A stretch of 36,282 nucleotides of DNA from Rhodocyclaceae bacterium (lineage in GTDB: Bacteria; Pseudomonadota; Gammaproteobacteria; Burkholderiales; Rhodocyclaceae): contig JACDZI010000029.1 of NCBI GenBank assembly GCA_013426785.1, positions 1 to 36,282 on the forward strand. Reading direction: 5' to 3'. The translations under genes and the position numbers were made by a program. The notes beneath the pieces are model-generated. The model ran no database searches, was not told the origin of the DNA, and saw nothing but the letters and a program-made list of their open reading frames with translations. Positions 18,964 to 28,410 of this stretch are shown here, piece after piece. The first letter of the stretch is position 1. The number at the start of each line of letters is the position of its first letter.

Positions 18964-20955
18964 ATGACTGCAAGAACACAACATCCTGCACTCGCCGCAA
19001 TTCGCGGCTCGGACGGCGGCAAGGTGGTCAGCGCCCGCGAGGCGGTACGACTGATCCGCGACGGCGACATGGTCGCTACCGGCGGCTTCGTTGGCATCGG
19101 GTTTGCCGAGAACATCGCCGTCGCACTGGAATCACGCTTCCTGGAAACCGGTTCCCCGCAGGGCATCGGCTTGGTCTATGCCGCCGGCCAGGGGGATGGA
19201 AAGGAGCGCGGCCTGAACCATCTTGGCCACGACGGTCTGGTCAGGCGCGTGATCGGCGGCCACTGGGGACTCGCCCCGCGCCTGCAGGAGTTGGCCGTCG
19301 GCAACCGCATTGAGGCCTGGAACCTGCCACAGGGCGTCATCACCCACCTGTTCCGCGACATCGCCGCCGGCAAACCGGGCACCCTGACCAGCGTCGGCCT
19401 CGGCACCTTCGTCGACCCGCGCCTCGGTGGCGGCAAGCTGAATGAGAAGACCACCGAAGACATCGTGCGCCTGATGGAGATCGACGGGGCGGAGTACCTG
19501 TTCTACAAGGCCTTCCCCATCCATGTCGGCATCATCCGCGGCACCACCGCCGATCCCGACGGCAACGTCACCATGGAAAAGGAAGCGTTGACGCTGGAAG
19601 CGCAAGCCATTGCCATGGCCGCCCACAACTCCGGCGGCATCGTCATCGTGCAGGTCGAGCGCATCGCCGCCCGCGGCACGCTCAACTCCCGCAACGTCAA
19701 GATTCCCGGCGTGCTGGTCGATTGCGTGGTGGTGGCGGAAAAACCCGAATACCACATGCAGACCTTCATCGAGCAGTACAACCCGGCGTTTTCCGGCGAG
19801 ATCCGCGTGCCGCTCTCGGCCATCCCGCCCATGCCGATGAGCGAGCGCAAGATCATCGCGCGCCGCGCCGCTCTGGAACTGACCGCCAACGCGGTGGTGA
19901 ACCTCGGCATCGGCATGCCCGAGGGGGTCTCGTCGATCGCTACCGAGGAGCAGATCCTCGACATGATGACGATGACAGCCGAACCCGGCGTGGTCGGCGG
20001 CATTCCAGCCGGCGGGCTAAATTTCGGTGCCGCCACCAATACCCAGGCCATCATCGACCAGCCCAGCCAGTTTGACTTCTACGACGGCGGTGGCCTCGAC
20101 CTCGCCTTCCTTGGACTGGCCCAGGCCGACCGTGCCGGAAACCTCAACGTCAGCAAGTTCGGCCCCCGCCTCGCCGGTGCCGGCGGCTTCATCAACATCT
20201 CGCAAAATGCCCGCAAGGTGGTCTTCGTCGGCACCTTCACGGCCGGCGACCTCGATATCGGCATCGCCGACGGCCAGTTGCGCATCCTGCGCGAAGGCCG
20301 GTCGCGCAAGTTCGTCAATGAGGTCGAACACCGCACCTACAGCGGCACCGAAGCCTACAAACGCGGCCAGCCAGCGCTCTACATCACCGAACGCTGTGTT
20401 TTCCAGCTCGGGCCGGATGGACTCGAACTGATCGAGATCGCCCCAGGCATCGACCTGGAGCGCGACATCCTCGCCCACATGGAATTTCGTCCCTTGATCT
20501 GCGGCACCCCGGTACCCATGGATGCGCGAATTTTCGCTGATGCTCCGATGGATTTGCGCCAGGGCTTCATGCAGCGGCCCCTCGAAGACCGACTCAGCTT
20601 CGACGCGGTACAAAATCTGTTCTTCGTCGACTTCGAGGGCATGGTGGTACGCACGCATGCCGACATCGAGCGCATCCGCAAGGCCGCCGAAGCCAAGTTG
20701 ATACCGCTGGGGCGTCACGTCGATGCCATCGTCAATTACGACCGTTTTTCCATCCTGCCCGAACTGGTCGACGCCTATACCGAAATGGTCAGTGGGTTGA
20801 TGGACAAGCATTACCGGCATGTCACGCGCTATGCCAATAGCAGTTTCCTGCGCCTAAAGCTGGGCGAGGCGCTGGCCGGGCATCGCCAGCCACCGGAGTT
20901 CTACGCTACGGTCGAAGCAGCGCGGCGTCGGCTCGGCAATACCGCAACTTTATGA
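18964..20955 (+). CDS. family I acyl-CoA:acetate CoA-transferase
   Basis: A 663-residue CoA-transferase of the YdiF/propionate-CoA-transferase type, with alpha and beta halves fused. The N-terminal half contains [19 protein letters not shown]; the second half has [14 protein letters not shown] with the catalytic glutamate at about residue 320, which forms the glutamyl-CoA intermediate. YdiF is 531 residues; here a C-terminal domain of about 130 residues (from [15 protein letters not shown] onwards) is added. I choose ATG 18964, not the in-frame ATG 18958, because the AAGGGAG site directly abuts the latter. A phasin gene follows 72 nt downstream, hinting at acyl-CoA or PHA metabolism. Substrates are inferred only. 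Confidence 0.9.
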   Translation: MTARTQHPALAAIRGSDGGKVVSAREAVRLIRDGDMVATGGFVGIGFAENIAVALESRFLETGSPQGIGLVYAAGQGDGKERGLNHLGHDGLVRRVIGGHWGLAPRLQELAVGNRIEAWNLPQGVITHLFRDIAAGKPGTLTSVGLGTFVDPRLGGGKLNEKTTEDIVRLMEIDGAEYLFYKAFPIHVGIIRGTTADPDGNVTMEKEALTLEAQAIAMAAHNSGGIVIVQVERIAARGTLNSRNVKIPGVLVDCVVVAEKPEYHMQTFIEQYNPAFSGEIRVPLSAIPPMPMSERKIIARRAALELTANAVVNLGIGMPEGVSSIATEEQILDMMTMTAEPGVVGGIPAGGLNFGAATNTQAIIDQPSQFDFYDGGGLDLAFLGLAQADRAGNLNVSKFGPRLAGAGGFINISQNARKVVFVGTFTAGDLDIGIADGQLRILREGRSRKFVNEVEHRTYSGTEAYKRGQPALYITERCVFQLGPDGLELIEIAPGIDLERDILAHMEFRPLICGTPVPMDARIFADAPMDLRQGFMQRPLEDRLSFDAVQNLFFVDFEGMVVRTHADIERIRKAAEAKLIPLGRHVDAIVNYDRFSILPELVDAYTEMVSGLMDKHYRHVTRYANSSFLRLKLGEALAGHRQPPEFYATVEAARRRLGNTATL

Positions 20956-21027
20956 TTTAGGTCAGTTTATTCGGGGGAAAGCGTGATAGATTGATAGCGC
21001 AGGCATTCATTTACAGGGAGGATGATC

Positions 21028-21552
21028 ATGGCAACTAAAAACGAAAATTTCAGCGAACTAAACCGCAAGAATATGGAAGCTGCAATGCGTCTGGCGCAGA
21101 TGTCGATCGACAACTCGCAGCGCGTGATGTCGTTGCAAAACGAACTGGCACGCGAACTGTTCAACGATGGTGTCGAAAATGCCCGCGCCCAGGCCGCTGC
21201 CAAAGACCCGCAGGAGCTGTTGCGCCTGCGTGCCGAATACGCCCAGGAAACAGCCCGCAAGATGATGGCCGTAGCTCAGCAAGTTGCCGTGATTGGCAAC
21301 GAGGCACGGGTCGAGTTTTCGCGCATGCTCACCGAACAACTCGCCTCCGGCAGCCACGATATGGCCGACGCCTTCCAGGGCTTCTTCAAGACCCTGCCCG
21401 GCCAGAACGCCAACGTCCTCGAAATGATGCAGCAGGCGATGTCGACCGCTAATGGTGCTTTCGAACAGATTGCCCAGGCCAGTTCAGCTGCCTTTTCGGG
21501 CATGACCGAGATGGGGCAAAAAAGCACTGGCAGCACCAGCAAGAAAAAGTAG
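21028..21552 (+). CDS. phasin family protein
   Basis: A 174-residue helical protein of the phasin family, which coats polyhydroxyalkanoate granules. Heptad-like amphipathic helices run through residues 10-150 (SIDNSQRVMSLQNELAREL, ARKMMAVAQQVAVIG), followed by a Ser/Thr/Lys-rich tail (KSTGSTSKKK). GGGAGG at 21016-21021 favours the ATG at 21028 over the in-frame ATG at 21022. It ends 6 nt from the convergent moaE stop. PHA granules are the likely site of action, by family. Confidence 0.88.
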   Translation: MATKNENFSELNRKNMEAAMRLAQMSIDNSQRVMSLQNELARELFNDGVENARAQAAAKDPQELLRLRAEYAQETARKMMAVAQQVAVIGNEARVEFSRMLTEQLASGSHDMADAFQGFFKTLPGQNANVLEMMQQAMSTANGAFEQIAQASSAAFSGMTEMGQKSTGSTSKKK

Positions 21553-21558
21553 GCTGGT

Positions 21559-22014
21559 CTAGGGCTTGTCGCCGCTCGTCCAGCGCTGGGCGGCGACAGT
21601 ATCCGTTTCACCGGCATCAACCCAACGCCCACCTGTGGGCGTTGTTTCTTTCTTCCAGAACGGCGCCCGGGTTTTCAGATAATCCATGATGAATTCGCAG
21701 GCGGCGAAGGCGTCGCCGCGATGCGCGGTCGCCACGCCGACGAAGACGATGCGTTCCCCCGGCAACAGCCGGCCAACCCGATGAATCACGCGCACTCCCC
21801 GCAATTCCCAACGTGCCTTGGCCTGTGCGACGATCTCGGCCAGCGCCTGCTCGGTCATGCCGGGATAGTGTTCAAGGGTCATTGCGGCAACCTCGCCGCC
21901 CCGGACCAAACCGACGAAGCTCGCCACGGCCCCCGCTTCTGCATCATCAGCCGATAAGCTGATGATTTCAGTGCCGACATCGAAGTCGGCTGACTGGACA
22001 GCGACTTCGCTCAT
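21559..22014 (-). CDS. moaE: molybdopterin synthase large subunit
   Basis: MoaE, the catalytic subunit that, with thiocarboxylated MoaD, inserts the dithiolene sulfurs into precursor Z. It has 151 residues. VASFVGLVRGG, LEHYPGMTEQAL, the HRVGRLLPGE segment and the C-terminal PFWKKE with the catalytic lysine region are all present. Its ATG overlaps the moaD stop (ATGA), so the two subunits are translationally coupled. It is the last gene of the molybdenum-cofactor operon. Confidence 0.96.
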   Translation of the reverse strand: MSEVAVQSADFDVGTEIISLSADDAEAGAVASFVGLVRGGEVAAMTLEHYPGMTEQALAEIVAQAKARWELRGVRVIHRVGRLLPGERIVFVGVATAHRGDAFAACEFIMDYLKTRAPFWKKETTPTGGRWVDAGETDTVAAQRWTSGDKP

Positions 22015-22253
22015 CCGCCCGTTACCGGGGGAAAAAAAGCCACCTCATCGCCATCAGCCACCGCGACCTCCATGCCGCACATCTGCTGATTCACCGCGGC
22101 ACGCAGGTTCTTTGCCGTCAGCAGCATGGCATGGCGCGCGCCCAGAAAATCGCGCAAGGCCCCCAGCGTGGCGCAAGCGGCCGGCAGTTCGATGGTTTCC
22201 GCACCGGTGCCGATGGCCTCGCGCAGGCTGGCGAAATAGAGCACTTTCAGCAT
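22011..22253 (-). CDS. moaD: molybdopterin synthase sulfur-carrier subunit
   Basis: MoaD is an 80-residue ubiquitin-like protein whose C-terminal Gly-Gly (FFPPVTGG) is thiocarboxylated and donates sulfur to the cofactor. MLKVLYFASLREAIG and the DGDEVAFFPP segment are typical. The ATG at 22253 is chosen from the family start; upstream codons would extend into the moeA 3' end. It starts 7 nt after the moeA stop. Confidence 0.95.
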   Translation of the reverse strand: MLKVLYFASLREAIGTGAETIELPAACATLGALRDFLGARHAMLLTAKNLRAAVNQQMCGMEVAVADGDEVAFFPPVTGG

Positions 22254-22260
22254 GGGCCGA

Positions 22261-23472
22261 CTATAGCAAGTCTGCGAAGGAGAGATAGCGCACCGGCTCC
22301 CCGGCATGGAAGGTGCGCTGCGCTTCGACATCGACCAGTCCGTCGGCCCAGGCACAGGAGGTCAGCACGCCGGAACTCTGGTTCGGATACAACTCGACAC
22401 GGCCGTCCGGCGCGATGCGCGCGCGCAGGAAGCTGCGGCGACTCTCGGGCTTGCTCCAGTCCGAGGCGACAATCAGGCGGCGCGCCACCGGCAGCGTCGT
22501 CTTTACGCCCATGCGCTTGAGCACGTAGGGCCGCAAGAACAGCAGGAAGGTGACGAAGCACGACACCGGATTGCCCGGCAGGCCAACGAAAGCCGCCGTC
22601 CTGCCAGCGCCGACTTTTCCGACCTGACCAAACGCCAGCGGGTTGCCCGGTTTGATGGCGATCTTCCACAGCGACAGCGCACCTTCCGCCTCGACCGCCG
22701 ACTTGACGTGATCCTCCTCGCCGACCGACACGCCGCCGGAGGTGACGATCAAATCATGGGATTCCGCCGCACTTCGCAAAGACCTGCGTGTTTCGGTAAA
22801 ACTGTCCGATACATGGCCCGCATCGGTGACGGCACAGCCGTAGCCCTCGAACAGCGCGCGCAGGAAATGGCGGTTCGAGTTGTAGATGCCACCCGGCGGC
22901 AAGGGCTGGCCCGGCTCGGTCAGTTCGTCGCCGGTCGATAGCAGCGCGACGCGCAAGCGCCGCTTGACCGGCACCGTAGCCCGGCCGATCGATGCCGCCA
23001 GACCGATCTCCGCCGCGCCGAGCCGCGTGCCGGTCGGCAAGACGACCGCATCGGCTGCGATGTCCTCGCCCGCGCGGCGGATGTGCTGACCAAGGTGTGG
23101 CACCTGGTTGACGATGATCCTGCCGTCCTGACCATGCTCACAAAACTCCTGCATCACCACCGCATCCGCCCCTGTCGGCACCGGCGCACCGGTGAAGATG
23201 CGCACCGCCGTGCCCATTGCAAGGGCCTGGCCGACGCTGCCCGCCGGAATGCGCTGCGACACCGGCAGGGCAATACCCGGCTGCGGCACATCGCCACAAC
23301 GTACCGCATAGCCATCCATGGCACTGTTGTCGAGCGGCGGCACCGTCACGGTCGACACCAGCGACTCGGCCAGGATGCGGCCGCGCGCCGCGGACAACGG
23401 GACTGGCTTGCTTGCGGCGACCGGTTCAGCGGCGGCAAGCAGATGGTCGAGCGCTTCTTCGTAGCTCAGCAT
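22261..23472 (-). CDS. moeA: molybdopterin molybdenumtransferase
   Basis: MoeA inserts molybdate into adenylylated molybdopterin. At 403 residues it is near the usual 411. Key stretches are VPPLDNSAMDGYAVR, RIFTGAPVPTGADAVVMQE, STGDELTEPG, the IVTSGGVSVGEEDHVK loop and the GLPGNPVSCFVTF segment. Just before that segment, one repeat copy supplies KVGAGRTA in the turn between the AFGQVG strand and FVGLPGNP, where relatives are shorter. The start overlaps the mobB stop by 7 nt. Confidence 0.97.
   Translation of the reverse strand: MLSYEEALDHLLAAAEPVAASKPVPLSAARGRILAESLVSTVTVPPLDNSAMDGYAVRCGDVPQPGIALPVSQRIPAGSVGQALAMGTAVRIFTGAPVPTGADAVVMQEFCEHGQDGRIIVNQVPHLGQHIRRAGEDIAADAVVLPTGTRLGAAEIGLAASIGRATVPVKRRLRVALLSTGDELTEPGQPLPPGGIYNSNRHFLRALFEGYGCAVTDAGHVSDSFTETRRSLRSAAESHDLIVTSGGVSVGEEDHVKSAVEAEGALSLWKIAIKPGNPLAFGQVGKVGAGRTAAFVGLPGNPVSCFVTFLLFLRPYVLKRMGVKTTLPVARRLIVASDWSKPESRRSFLRARIAPDGRVELYPNQSSGVLTSCAWADGLVDVEAQRTFHAGEPVRYLSFADLL
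22594..22618 (-). repeat. dispersed 25-nt repeat, copy 8 (in moeA)
   Basis: 23/25 identity, carrying the GGCAGGAC variant. It is read as KVGAGRTA in a surface turn immediately before the conserved GLPGNP motif of MoeA. Confidence 0.9.
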
Positions 23473-23963
23473 GGCCTCTCCAGATAGTCGAGGATGAACT
23501 GCACGATGGCGTCGGGATCGTTGAGATCAAGCAGCGGCAGCGGGCAATCGACCGTACCATTGGTCGCCACCGCCACCACGCTGGCGTTGTCCGGCCAGAT
23601 CGGCGGCTTGCCGTACGCCGGACGATGCACCTCCAGCTTCGAAATCGCCGTCTGTTTGAATCCTTCCACCAGCACCAGATCGCAAGGCGACAGGACCGCC
23701 AACTGCTCTTCGAGCGTCGGTTCTTCCTGGCCGCGCAATTCGTGCATCAGCACCCAGCGCGCATCGCAGGTGAGCAGCACCTCGCCCGCACCGGCGGCGC
23801 GATGGCGGAAGGAATCCTTGCCGGGCTGATCGACATCGAAATTGTGGTGGGTATGCTTGATCAACGATACGCGCAGCCCACGCGCGGTGAAACGCGGGAT
23901 CAGTTGTTCGATCAGTGTCGTCTTGCCAGCACCGGAATACCCCGCCAAGCCAAAAACCTTCAT
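23466..23963 (-). CDS. mobB: molybdopterin-guanine dinucleotide biosynthesis adapter MobB
   Basis: MobB is a P-loop GTPase that assists MobA in making the bis-MGD form of molybdenum cofactor. It has 165 residues. Walker A is GYSGAGKTTL (residues 8-17), and SLIKHTHHNFDVDQPGKDSF and LVLVEGFK are family hallmarks. It overlaps the upstream ATP-grasp gene by 4 nt and moeA by 7 nt. bis-MGD is the form used by formate dehydrogenases and nitrate reductases, in keeping with the nearby sel locus. Confidence 0.95.
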   Translation of the reverse strand: MKVFGLAGYSGAGKTTLIEQLIPRFTARGLRVSLIKHTHHNFDVDQPGKDSFRHRAAGAGEVLLTCDARWVLMHELRGQEEPTLEEQLAVLSPCDLVLVEGFKQTAISKLEVHRPAYGKPPIWPDNASVVAVATNGTVDCPLPLLDLNDPDAIVQFILDYLERPC

Positions 23964-25045
23964 GCTTCGATCACTCGCGCAAAGCCGCCGCCGGGCGTGC
24001 GGAAATTGGTCGTCTGCCCCTGATACAAACGGGCCGCGACGAACTGAACTTCACCGCGATAGACGTAGTTGCGAATGTCCGCCTTGAGCGCGGTTAATTC
24101 CCCATTCACTTCAACCGGCAGCGTTGACGGCAGGACGAGCGCCTGGGCCACATAATCGCCGGCGAGAATTTCCTCGAACACGCGTTTGGTCAGCTTGTCG
24201 CCACGGTAGGCCGCGCGCGAACCAAAACCCGCGACGGGTTTGAAAAAAAGTTGGCGGCGGCGCTGCCAGAACTCCTCGGCCCGCTCCGGCGTGACGATTT
24301 CGGTGCGAGGGATACCCGACAACAGAATCTGTCGCGTTGCCACATCCACGCCCCACTCCGCTAGCACGGCATCGTCGGTGAGCGCAACCAGATTGCGCTT
24401 GTCGGCATAGCGGGCATGGAGGGCCGGATTGGGTGTGATCGTCGCCGCGCCTTGCAGCCACGCCTCGTGTAGCACCGCGTCGGTCGGCTGGGCGAGGGCG
24501 AAGTCAGTGAGGCGGTTATAGACGAGGTCAATGCGGGTTTGAGTGTGCTGTGATGAGTGCCACAAGCTGCCATGGCAGAGCAGCAGTTCACCCGGATCGC
24601 AAATCACGGCCTGGATGCCGTGGGTCGCGAAAAGTTGCTGGAAGCCGAGGAATTCCGGATAGAGGTACTGGCTTTCCGGTTGTTCATCGACGATGGCGAC
24701 GGTCTTCAATGGGGCCGTGCACTCGGCACGGAACATCGCCACATAGGCAGCCAGCACGTCATCGCGCCCGGCCTGCATGGCAGTGAGCAATCCGCCGCCG
24801 GCGTTGGTATTGATCTCGATGAGTTGCGGACCGGCTTCCGTCAGGTGGAAGTCGTAGCCCATGAACACTCCGGCCGCATGACCTGCCGTCCCGCCAGCAC
24901 CGATTTTTTTCGCTATCGACTGTTCGACTGCGGCGATCAGTTCGCGCATGCGTGCCAGGACAACCGCCGATAGGGGAGCGCTCGTCGCCGAGAACAGGTG
25001 AGGCCGGTCGGCAAGCAGCAAGGCAGGAAGGTCAGAAAGATTCAT
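23960..25045 (-). CDS. ATP-grasp-like protein, unknown function
   Basis: A 361-residue protein with ATP-grasp character. GYDFHLTEAGPQLIEINTNA resembles the metal-binding strand with E and N ligands, and FFKPVAGFGSRAAYRGDKLT resembles the nucleotide-binding lysine and glycine-rich loop. The order of these blocks (the E-x-N segment before the K loop) is unlike standard ATP-grasp ligases. I do not know its reaction. It overlaps mobB by 4 nt and follows the helicase gene by 9 nt, so it is expressed with molybdenum-cofactor genes. Near the N-terminus a repeat copy encodes KIGAGGTA. Confidence 0.7.
   Translation of the reverse strand: MNLSDLPALLLADRPHLFSATSAPLSAVVLARMRELIAAVEQSIAKKIGAGGTAGHAAGVFMGYDFHLTEAGPQLIEINTNAGGGLLTAMQAGRDDVLAAYVAMFRAECTAPLKTVAIVDEQPESQYLYPEFLGFQQLFATHGIQAVICDPGELLLCHGSLWHSSQHTQTRIDLVYNRLTDFALAQPTDAVLHEAWLQGAATITPNPALHARYADKRNLVALTDDAVLAEWGVDVATRQILLSGIPRTEIVTPERAEEFWQRRRQLFFKPVAGFGSRAAYRGDKLTKRVFEEILAGDYVAQALVLPSTLPVEVNGELTALKADIRNYVYRGEVQFVAARLYQGQTTNFRTPGGGFARVIEA
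24884..24908 (-). repeat. dispersed 25-nt repeat, copy 9 (ATP-grasp gene)
   Basis: 23/25 identity with an extended T-run (A-run in gene sense). It is read as KKIGAGGTA near the N-terminus, before HAAGVFMGYDFHL. Confidence 0.87.
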
Positions 25046-25054
25046 GCAAAAAGT

Positions 25055-27019
25055 TTAACCTGCAAAGAAGGCCTCGACTTCGGCGATCTCGCGGGTGCGC
25101 CGCATCGGCGGCAGGCTCTGCCAGATGCGTCGGCCGTAGGACTTGCCGACTAGGCGCGGGTCGCACACCATTAGCACGCCGCGATCGGTCTCGTCGCGGA
25201 TCAGTCGGCCCGCGCCCTGCTTCATGCTGATCACCGCGCGCGGCAACTGCACCTCGAAGAAGGCATTGCGACCCTCACGCTTGAGCGTATCGATGCGCGC
25301 TGCCAGCACCGGGTCGTCCGGCGGCGCGAAGGGCAACTTGTCGATGACCACCAGCGACAGCGCCTCGCCGCGCACATCCACCCCTTCCCAGAAGCTCTGG
25401 CTCGCCACCAGCACGGCATTGCCCAATTGGCGGAAGCTGTCGAGCAGTTCCGACTTCGAGCGTTGCCCCTGCAGCAGCAGCGGCATCTCCAGCCCGGCGG
25501 CGGCGATGCGCTCTTCCAGCAATTCGTGGATGCGACGCATCGCCCGCAGGGAAGTGCACAGGACGAAAGCCCGTCCGTTCGCGGCCCGGATCGCCGGCCA
25601 GGCCGCGTCGACGACCGCTTCGGCATACTCCGGGTGATTGGGATCGGGCATGTCCGGCGGACAATAGAGAATGGCATTGGCGGGGTAGTCGAAGGGACTG
25701 TCCCAGCGACCGGTCGCGGCCTCGCTCAACCCCAGCGCCTGCTGGTAATGACCGAAGTCGCTGCCCACGGCCAGCGTGGCCGAGGTGAAGATCCAGGCGC
25801 GCGGATGACCTTCGAGCTGCTTGCGGAAGATCGGTGCAACCGACAGCGGCGTCAGGTTGAGCGTAACGGCATAGCTGCCGACCTCCACCCAGCGCACCTG
25901 GGCGGTTTCTTCACCCTTCTCTGCCGTCCCGCCAGCGCCGACTTTTTGCCAGTGCCGCAATTCCAACACCAGTTCGCCGCAACGGCGCAGGCAATTGGCC
26001 AGCCCTTCCGAGCGACCCGCCTGGCTTTCGAGATGCTTGCTCAGTTCATCCAGCATCTTCTGGACATGGTCGAGCGCCTTCACTGCCTCCGCATGCTGTA
26101 GCCACTGGGTCAAGGAAAACCGACCCTCGTGGCGAAAGGCCAGCCGCAGGTCCTTAACCGCCTTTTCCAGCGTCCGCGCCGCTTCCTGCAAGGGCGGGTA
26201 ATCCTTAGCCGCCGCGACCCCCTCCAGTTTGGAGTCACGTGCCAGATCAAGCAATGGGCCGGTGCCGATGGTCAGTCCGAAGAACAGGCCGGCAACATCG
26301 GGCAACTGGTGCGCCTCGTCGAAGATCACCGTGTTGCAGGCCGGCAGCAGTTCGCCCATACCGTCGTCCTTGAGCATCACGTCGGCGAAGAACAGGTGGT
26401 GATTTACGACCACGACGTCCGCCACCAGCGCTTCGCGCCTTGCAGCAAGCACGAAGCACTCCTTGACGTGGGCGCACTCCTGACCAAGGCAGTTCTCGCG
26501 CGTCGAGGTCGCCAATTGCCAGGCACCGGAATCCTCTGGAGCCGCCCCGCACTCGGCCTTGTCCCCGTTCGCGGTGGTCTTGGCAAAGCGGGCGATGGCA
26601 TTGAGGTGCACCACTTCGGCGCGCGAATTGAGCTTGCCGCCGGCCAACGCCCGTTCAAGATGGTGGTGGCAGACATAGTTCGACCGTCCCTTGAGCAGGG
26701 CCACCGTCGCAGGTAGGCCGAGCGCATCGCGCACCGTCGGCAGGTCACGGTTGAAAAGTTGATCTTGCAGGGTCTTGGTGCCGGTCGAGACGATCACCTT
26801 GCCGCCCGCCAGCAGCGCCGGCACCAGATAGGCAAAGGTCTTGCCGGTGCCGGTGCCAGCCTCGGCGACCAGCAGGCGGCTCTCCTTGATCGCCGCCAGC
26901 ACTTGCCGCGCCATGTCGACCTGCTGCTCGCGCAGCCGATAACCGGGGATCGACCGGGCCAGCGGGCCATCGGCGGCAAAGATGCGGTCAATATCGGGTT
27001 TGGTAGGTTTTTGCAGCAT
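25055..27019 (-). CDS. DinG/YoaA-family ATP-dependent helicase
   Basis: A superfamily 2 iron-sulfur DNA helicase of the DinG/YoaA (XPD-like) family, 654 residues from ATG 27019. Walker A is AEAGTGTGKTFAYL. The four-cysteine Fe-S cluster region is present (ECGAAPED, ENCLGQECAHVKEC), with FDEAHQLPD as motif II and, near the end, KQGAGRLIRDETDRG as motif VI. A GTG at 27037 could give a slightly longer form; neither has a strong ribosome site. A repeat copy encodes KVGAGGTA between the two RecA-like domains. It heads the operon that leads into the molybdenum-cofactor genes. Confidence 0.93.
   Translation of the reverse strand: MLQKPTKPDIDRIFAADGPLARSIPGYRLREQQVDMARQVLAAIKESRLLVAEAGTGTGKTFAYLVPALLAGGKVIVSTGTKTLQDQLFNRDLPTVRDALGLPATVALLKGRSNYVCHHHLERALAGGKLNSRAEVVHLNAIARFAKTTANGDKAECGAAPEDSGAWQLATSTRENCLGQECAHVKECFVLAARREALVADVVVVNHHLFFADVMLKDDGMGELLPACNTVIFDEAHQLPDVAGLFFGLTIGTGPLLDLARDSKLEGVAAAKDYPPLQEAARTLEKAVKDLRLAFRHEGRFSLTQWLQHAEAVKALDHVQKMLDELSKHLESQAGRSEGLANCLRRCGELVLELRHWQKVGAGGTAEKGEETAQVRWVEVGSYAVTLNLTPLSVAPIFRKQLEGHPRAWIFTSATLAVGSDFGHYQQALGLSEAATGRWDSPFDYPANAILYCPPDMPDPNHPEYAEAVVDAAWPAIRAANGRAFVLCTSLRAMRRIHELLEERIAAAGLEMPLLLQGQRSKSELLDSFRQLGNAVLVASQSFWEGVDVRGEALSLVVIDKLPFAPPDDPVLAARIDTLKREGRNAFFEVQLPRAVISMKQGAGRLIRDETDRGVLMVCDPRLVGKSYGRRIWQSLPPMRRTREIAEVEAFFAG
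25922..25946 (-). repeat. dispersed 25-nt repeat, copy 10 (helicase gene)
   Basis: 25/25 identity. It is read as KVGAGGTA in a hydrophilic loop ([16 protein letters not shown]) of the DinG-like helicase. Confidence 0.92.
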
Positions 27020-27102
27020 GGGGCGGCAGGTTAACACGCGGAGGCTACGGATATACTCGGAGAAATAACAACAACTCTCGCCACTATCTCGGAGGTCATC
27101 GC

Positions 27103-28374
27103 ATGAAACTCGAAACGCTTGCTGTCCACGGCGGCTTCTCGCCTGATCCCACCACCAAGGCCGTCGCGGTACCGATCTACCAAACGACGTCCTACGCCTT
27201 TGACGATACCCAGCACGGTGCCGACCTGTTCGACCTCAAGGTCGCCGGCAACATCTACACGCGCATGATGAACCCGACCACCGCCGTGCTGGAGCAGCGG
27301 CTCGCGGCAATGGAAGGCGGCATCGGCGCACTCGGCGTAGCCTCGGGCATGGCGGCCATCACCTATGCGATCCAGACTATCGCCGAAGCCGGCGACAACA
27401 TCGTCTCAGTCGGCACGCTCTACGGCGGCACCTACAACCTGTTCGCCCACACCTTGCCGCAGTACGGCATCGAGGTACGCTTCGCCGACTATCGCGATCC
27501 GGCCTCGTTCAGGCCATTGATCGACGGCAGGACCAAGGCCATCTTCTGCGAATCGGTCGGCAACCCACTCGGCAACGTGGTCGACATCGCCGCGCTGGCC
27601 GAGATCGCCCATGCCGCCGGCGTGCCGCTGATCGTGGACAACACCGTGCCGACACCCTACCTGTGCCGCCCCTTCGAGCACGGTGCCGACATCGTTGTGC
27701 ATGCCCTGACCAAGTATCTGGGCGGCCATGGCACCAGCATCGGCGGTGCCATCGTCGATTCCGGCAAGTTCCCCTGGGCCGATCACAAGGAAAAGTTCAA
27801 GCGTCTCAACACCCCGGACGTTTCCTATCACGGCGTGGTCTATACCGAAGCGCTCGGCGCAGCGGCCTACATCGGCCGGGCGCGCGTCGTACCCCTGCGC
27901 AACATGGGCGCCTGCATCTCGCCCTTCAACAGCTTCCTGATCCTGCAAGGCATCGAAACCCTGCCGGTGCGCATGGACCGCATCTGCGACAACACGCTGG
28001 CGGTCGCCGAGTTCCTCAAAGGCCATCCGAAAGCCAACTGGGTGCGCTACGCCGGCCTGGCCGAGCATCCCGAAAACCACCTTACCCAAAAGTACATGGG
28101 GGGCCGCGCCTCCGGCATCCTGTCCTTCGGCGTCAAGGGGGGCATGGAAGCTGGGGCCAAGTTCCAGGACGCGCTCAAGCTGATCACTCGCCTGGTCAAT
28201 ATCGGCGACGCCAAGTCGCTGGCCTGCCATCCGGCCAGCACCACGCATCGTCAGCTTTCGCCGGCGGAAATGGCCAAGGCCGGGGTATCGGAAGACATGG
28301 TGCGTCTGGCCATCGGCCTGGAGCATATCGACGACATCAAGGCCGATCTGGAGCAGGCGCTGGCGGCTGTCTGA
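27103..28374 (+). CDS. metY: O-acetylhomoserine sulfhydrylase
   Basis: A PLP enzyme of the Cys/Met-metabolism family, best matching O-acetylhomoserine aminocarboxypropyltransferase, which makes homocysteine directly from sulfide. It has 423 residues. [20 protein letters not shown] and GVASGMAAI are family blocks, and [11 protein letters not shown] carries the PLP lysine (residue 204). GGAGG lies about 7 nt before the ATG. It is transcribed away from the helicase gene, and its 3' end faces the LTA-synthase-like gene. With cysK damaged in this window it may be a remaining route for sulfide assimilation. Confidence 0.95.
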   Translation: MKLETLAVHGGFSPDPTTKAVAVPIYQTTSYAFDDTQHGADLFDLKVAGNIYTRMMNPTTAVLEQRLAAMEGGIGALGVASGMAAITYAIQTIAEAGDNIVSVGTLYGGTYNLFAHTLPQYGIEVRFADYRDPASFRPLIDGRTKAIFCESVGNPLGNVVDIAALAEIAHAAGVPLIVDNTVPTPYLCRPFEHGADIVVHALTKYLGGHGTSIGGAIVDSGKFPWADHKEKFKRLNTPDVSYHGVVYTEALGAAAYIGRARVVPLRNMGACISPFNSFLILQGIETLPVRMDRICDNTLAVAEFLKGHPKANWVRYAGLAEHPENHLTQKYMGGRASGILSFGVKGGMEAGAKFQDALKLITRLVNIGDAKSLACHPASTTHRQLSPAEMAKAGVSEDMVRLAIGLEHIDDIKADLEQALAAV

Positions 28375-28382
28375 GCAATGAC

Positions 28383-28410
28383 CGGGCGGCGGCCTAGCGC
28401 TTGCCGCCCG
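28383..28410. terminator. hairpin between convergent metY and LTA-synthase-like genes
   Basis: CGGGCGGC (28383-28390) pairs with GCCGCCCG (28403-28410), an 8-bp GC stem with a 12-nt loop. It overlaps the 3' end of the minus-strand gene. No T-run follows on either strand, so efficient termination is uncertain. Confidence 0.4.

Noticed and set aside
21960-21995. GCCGAC/GTCGGC hairpin near the moaE start as a regulatory site
   Set aside because: It lies within the coding sequence (SADFDVG) and is short; no further support.
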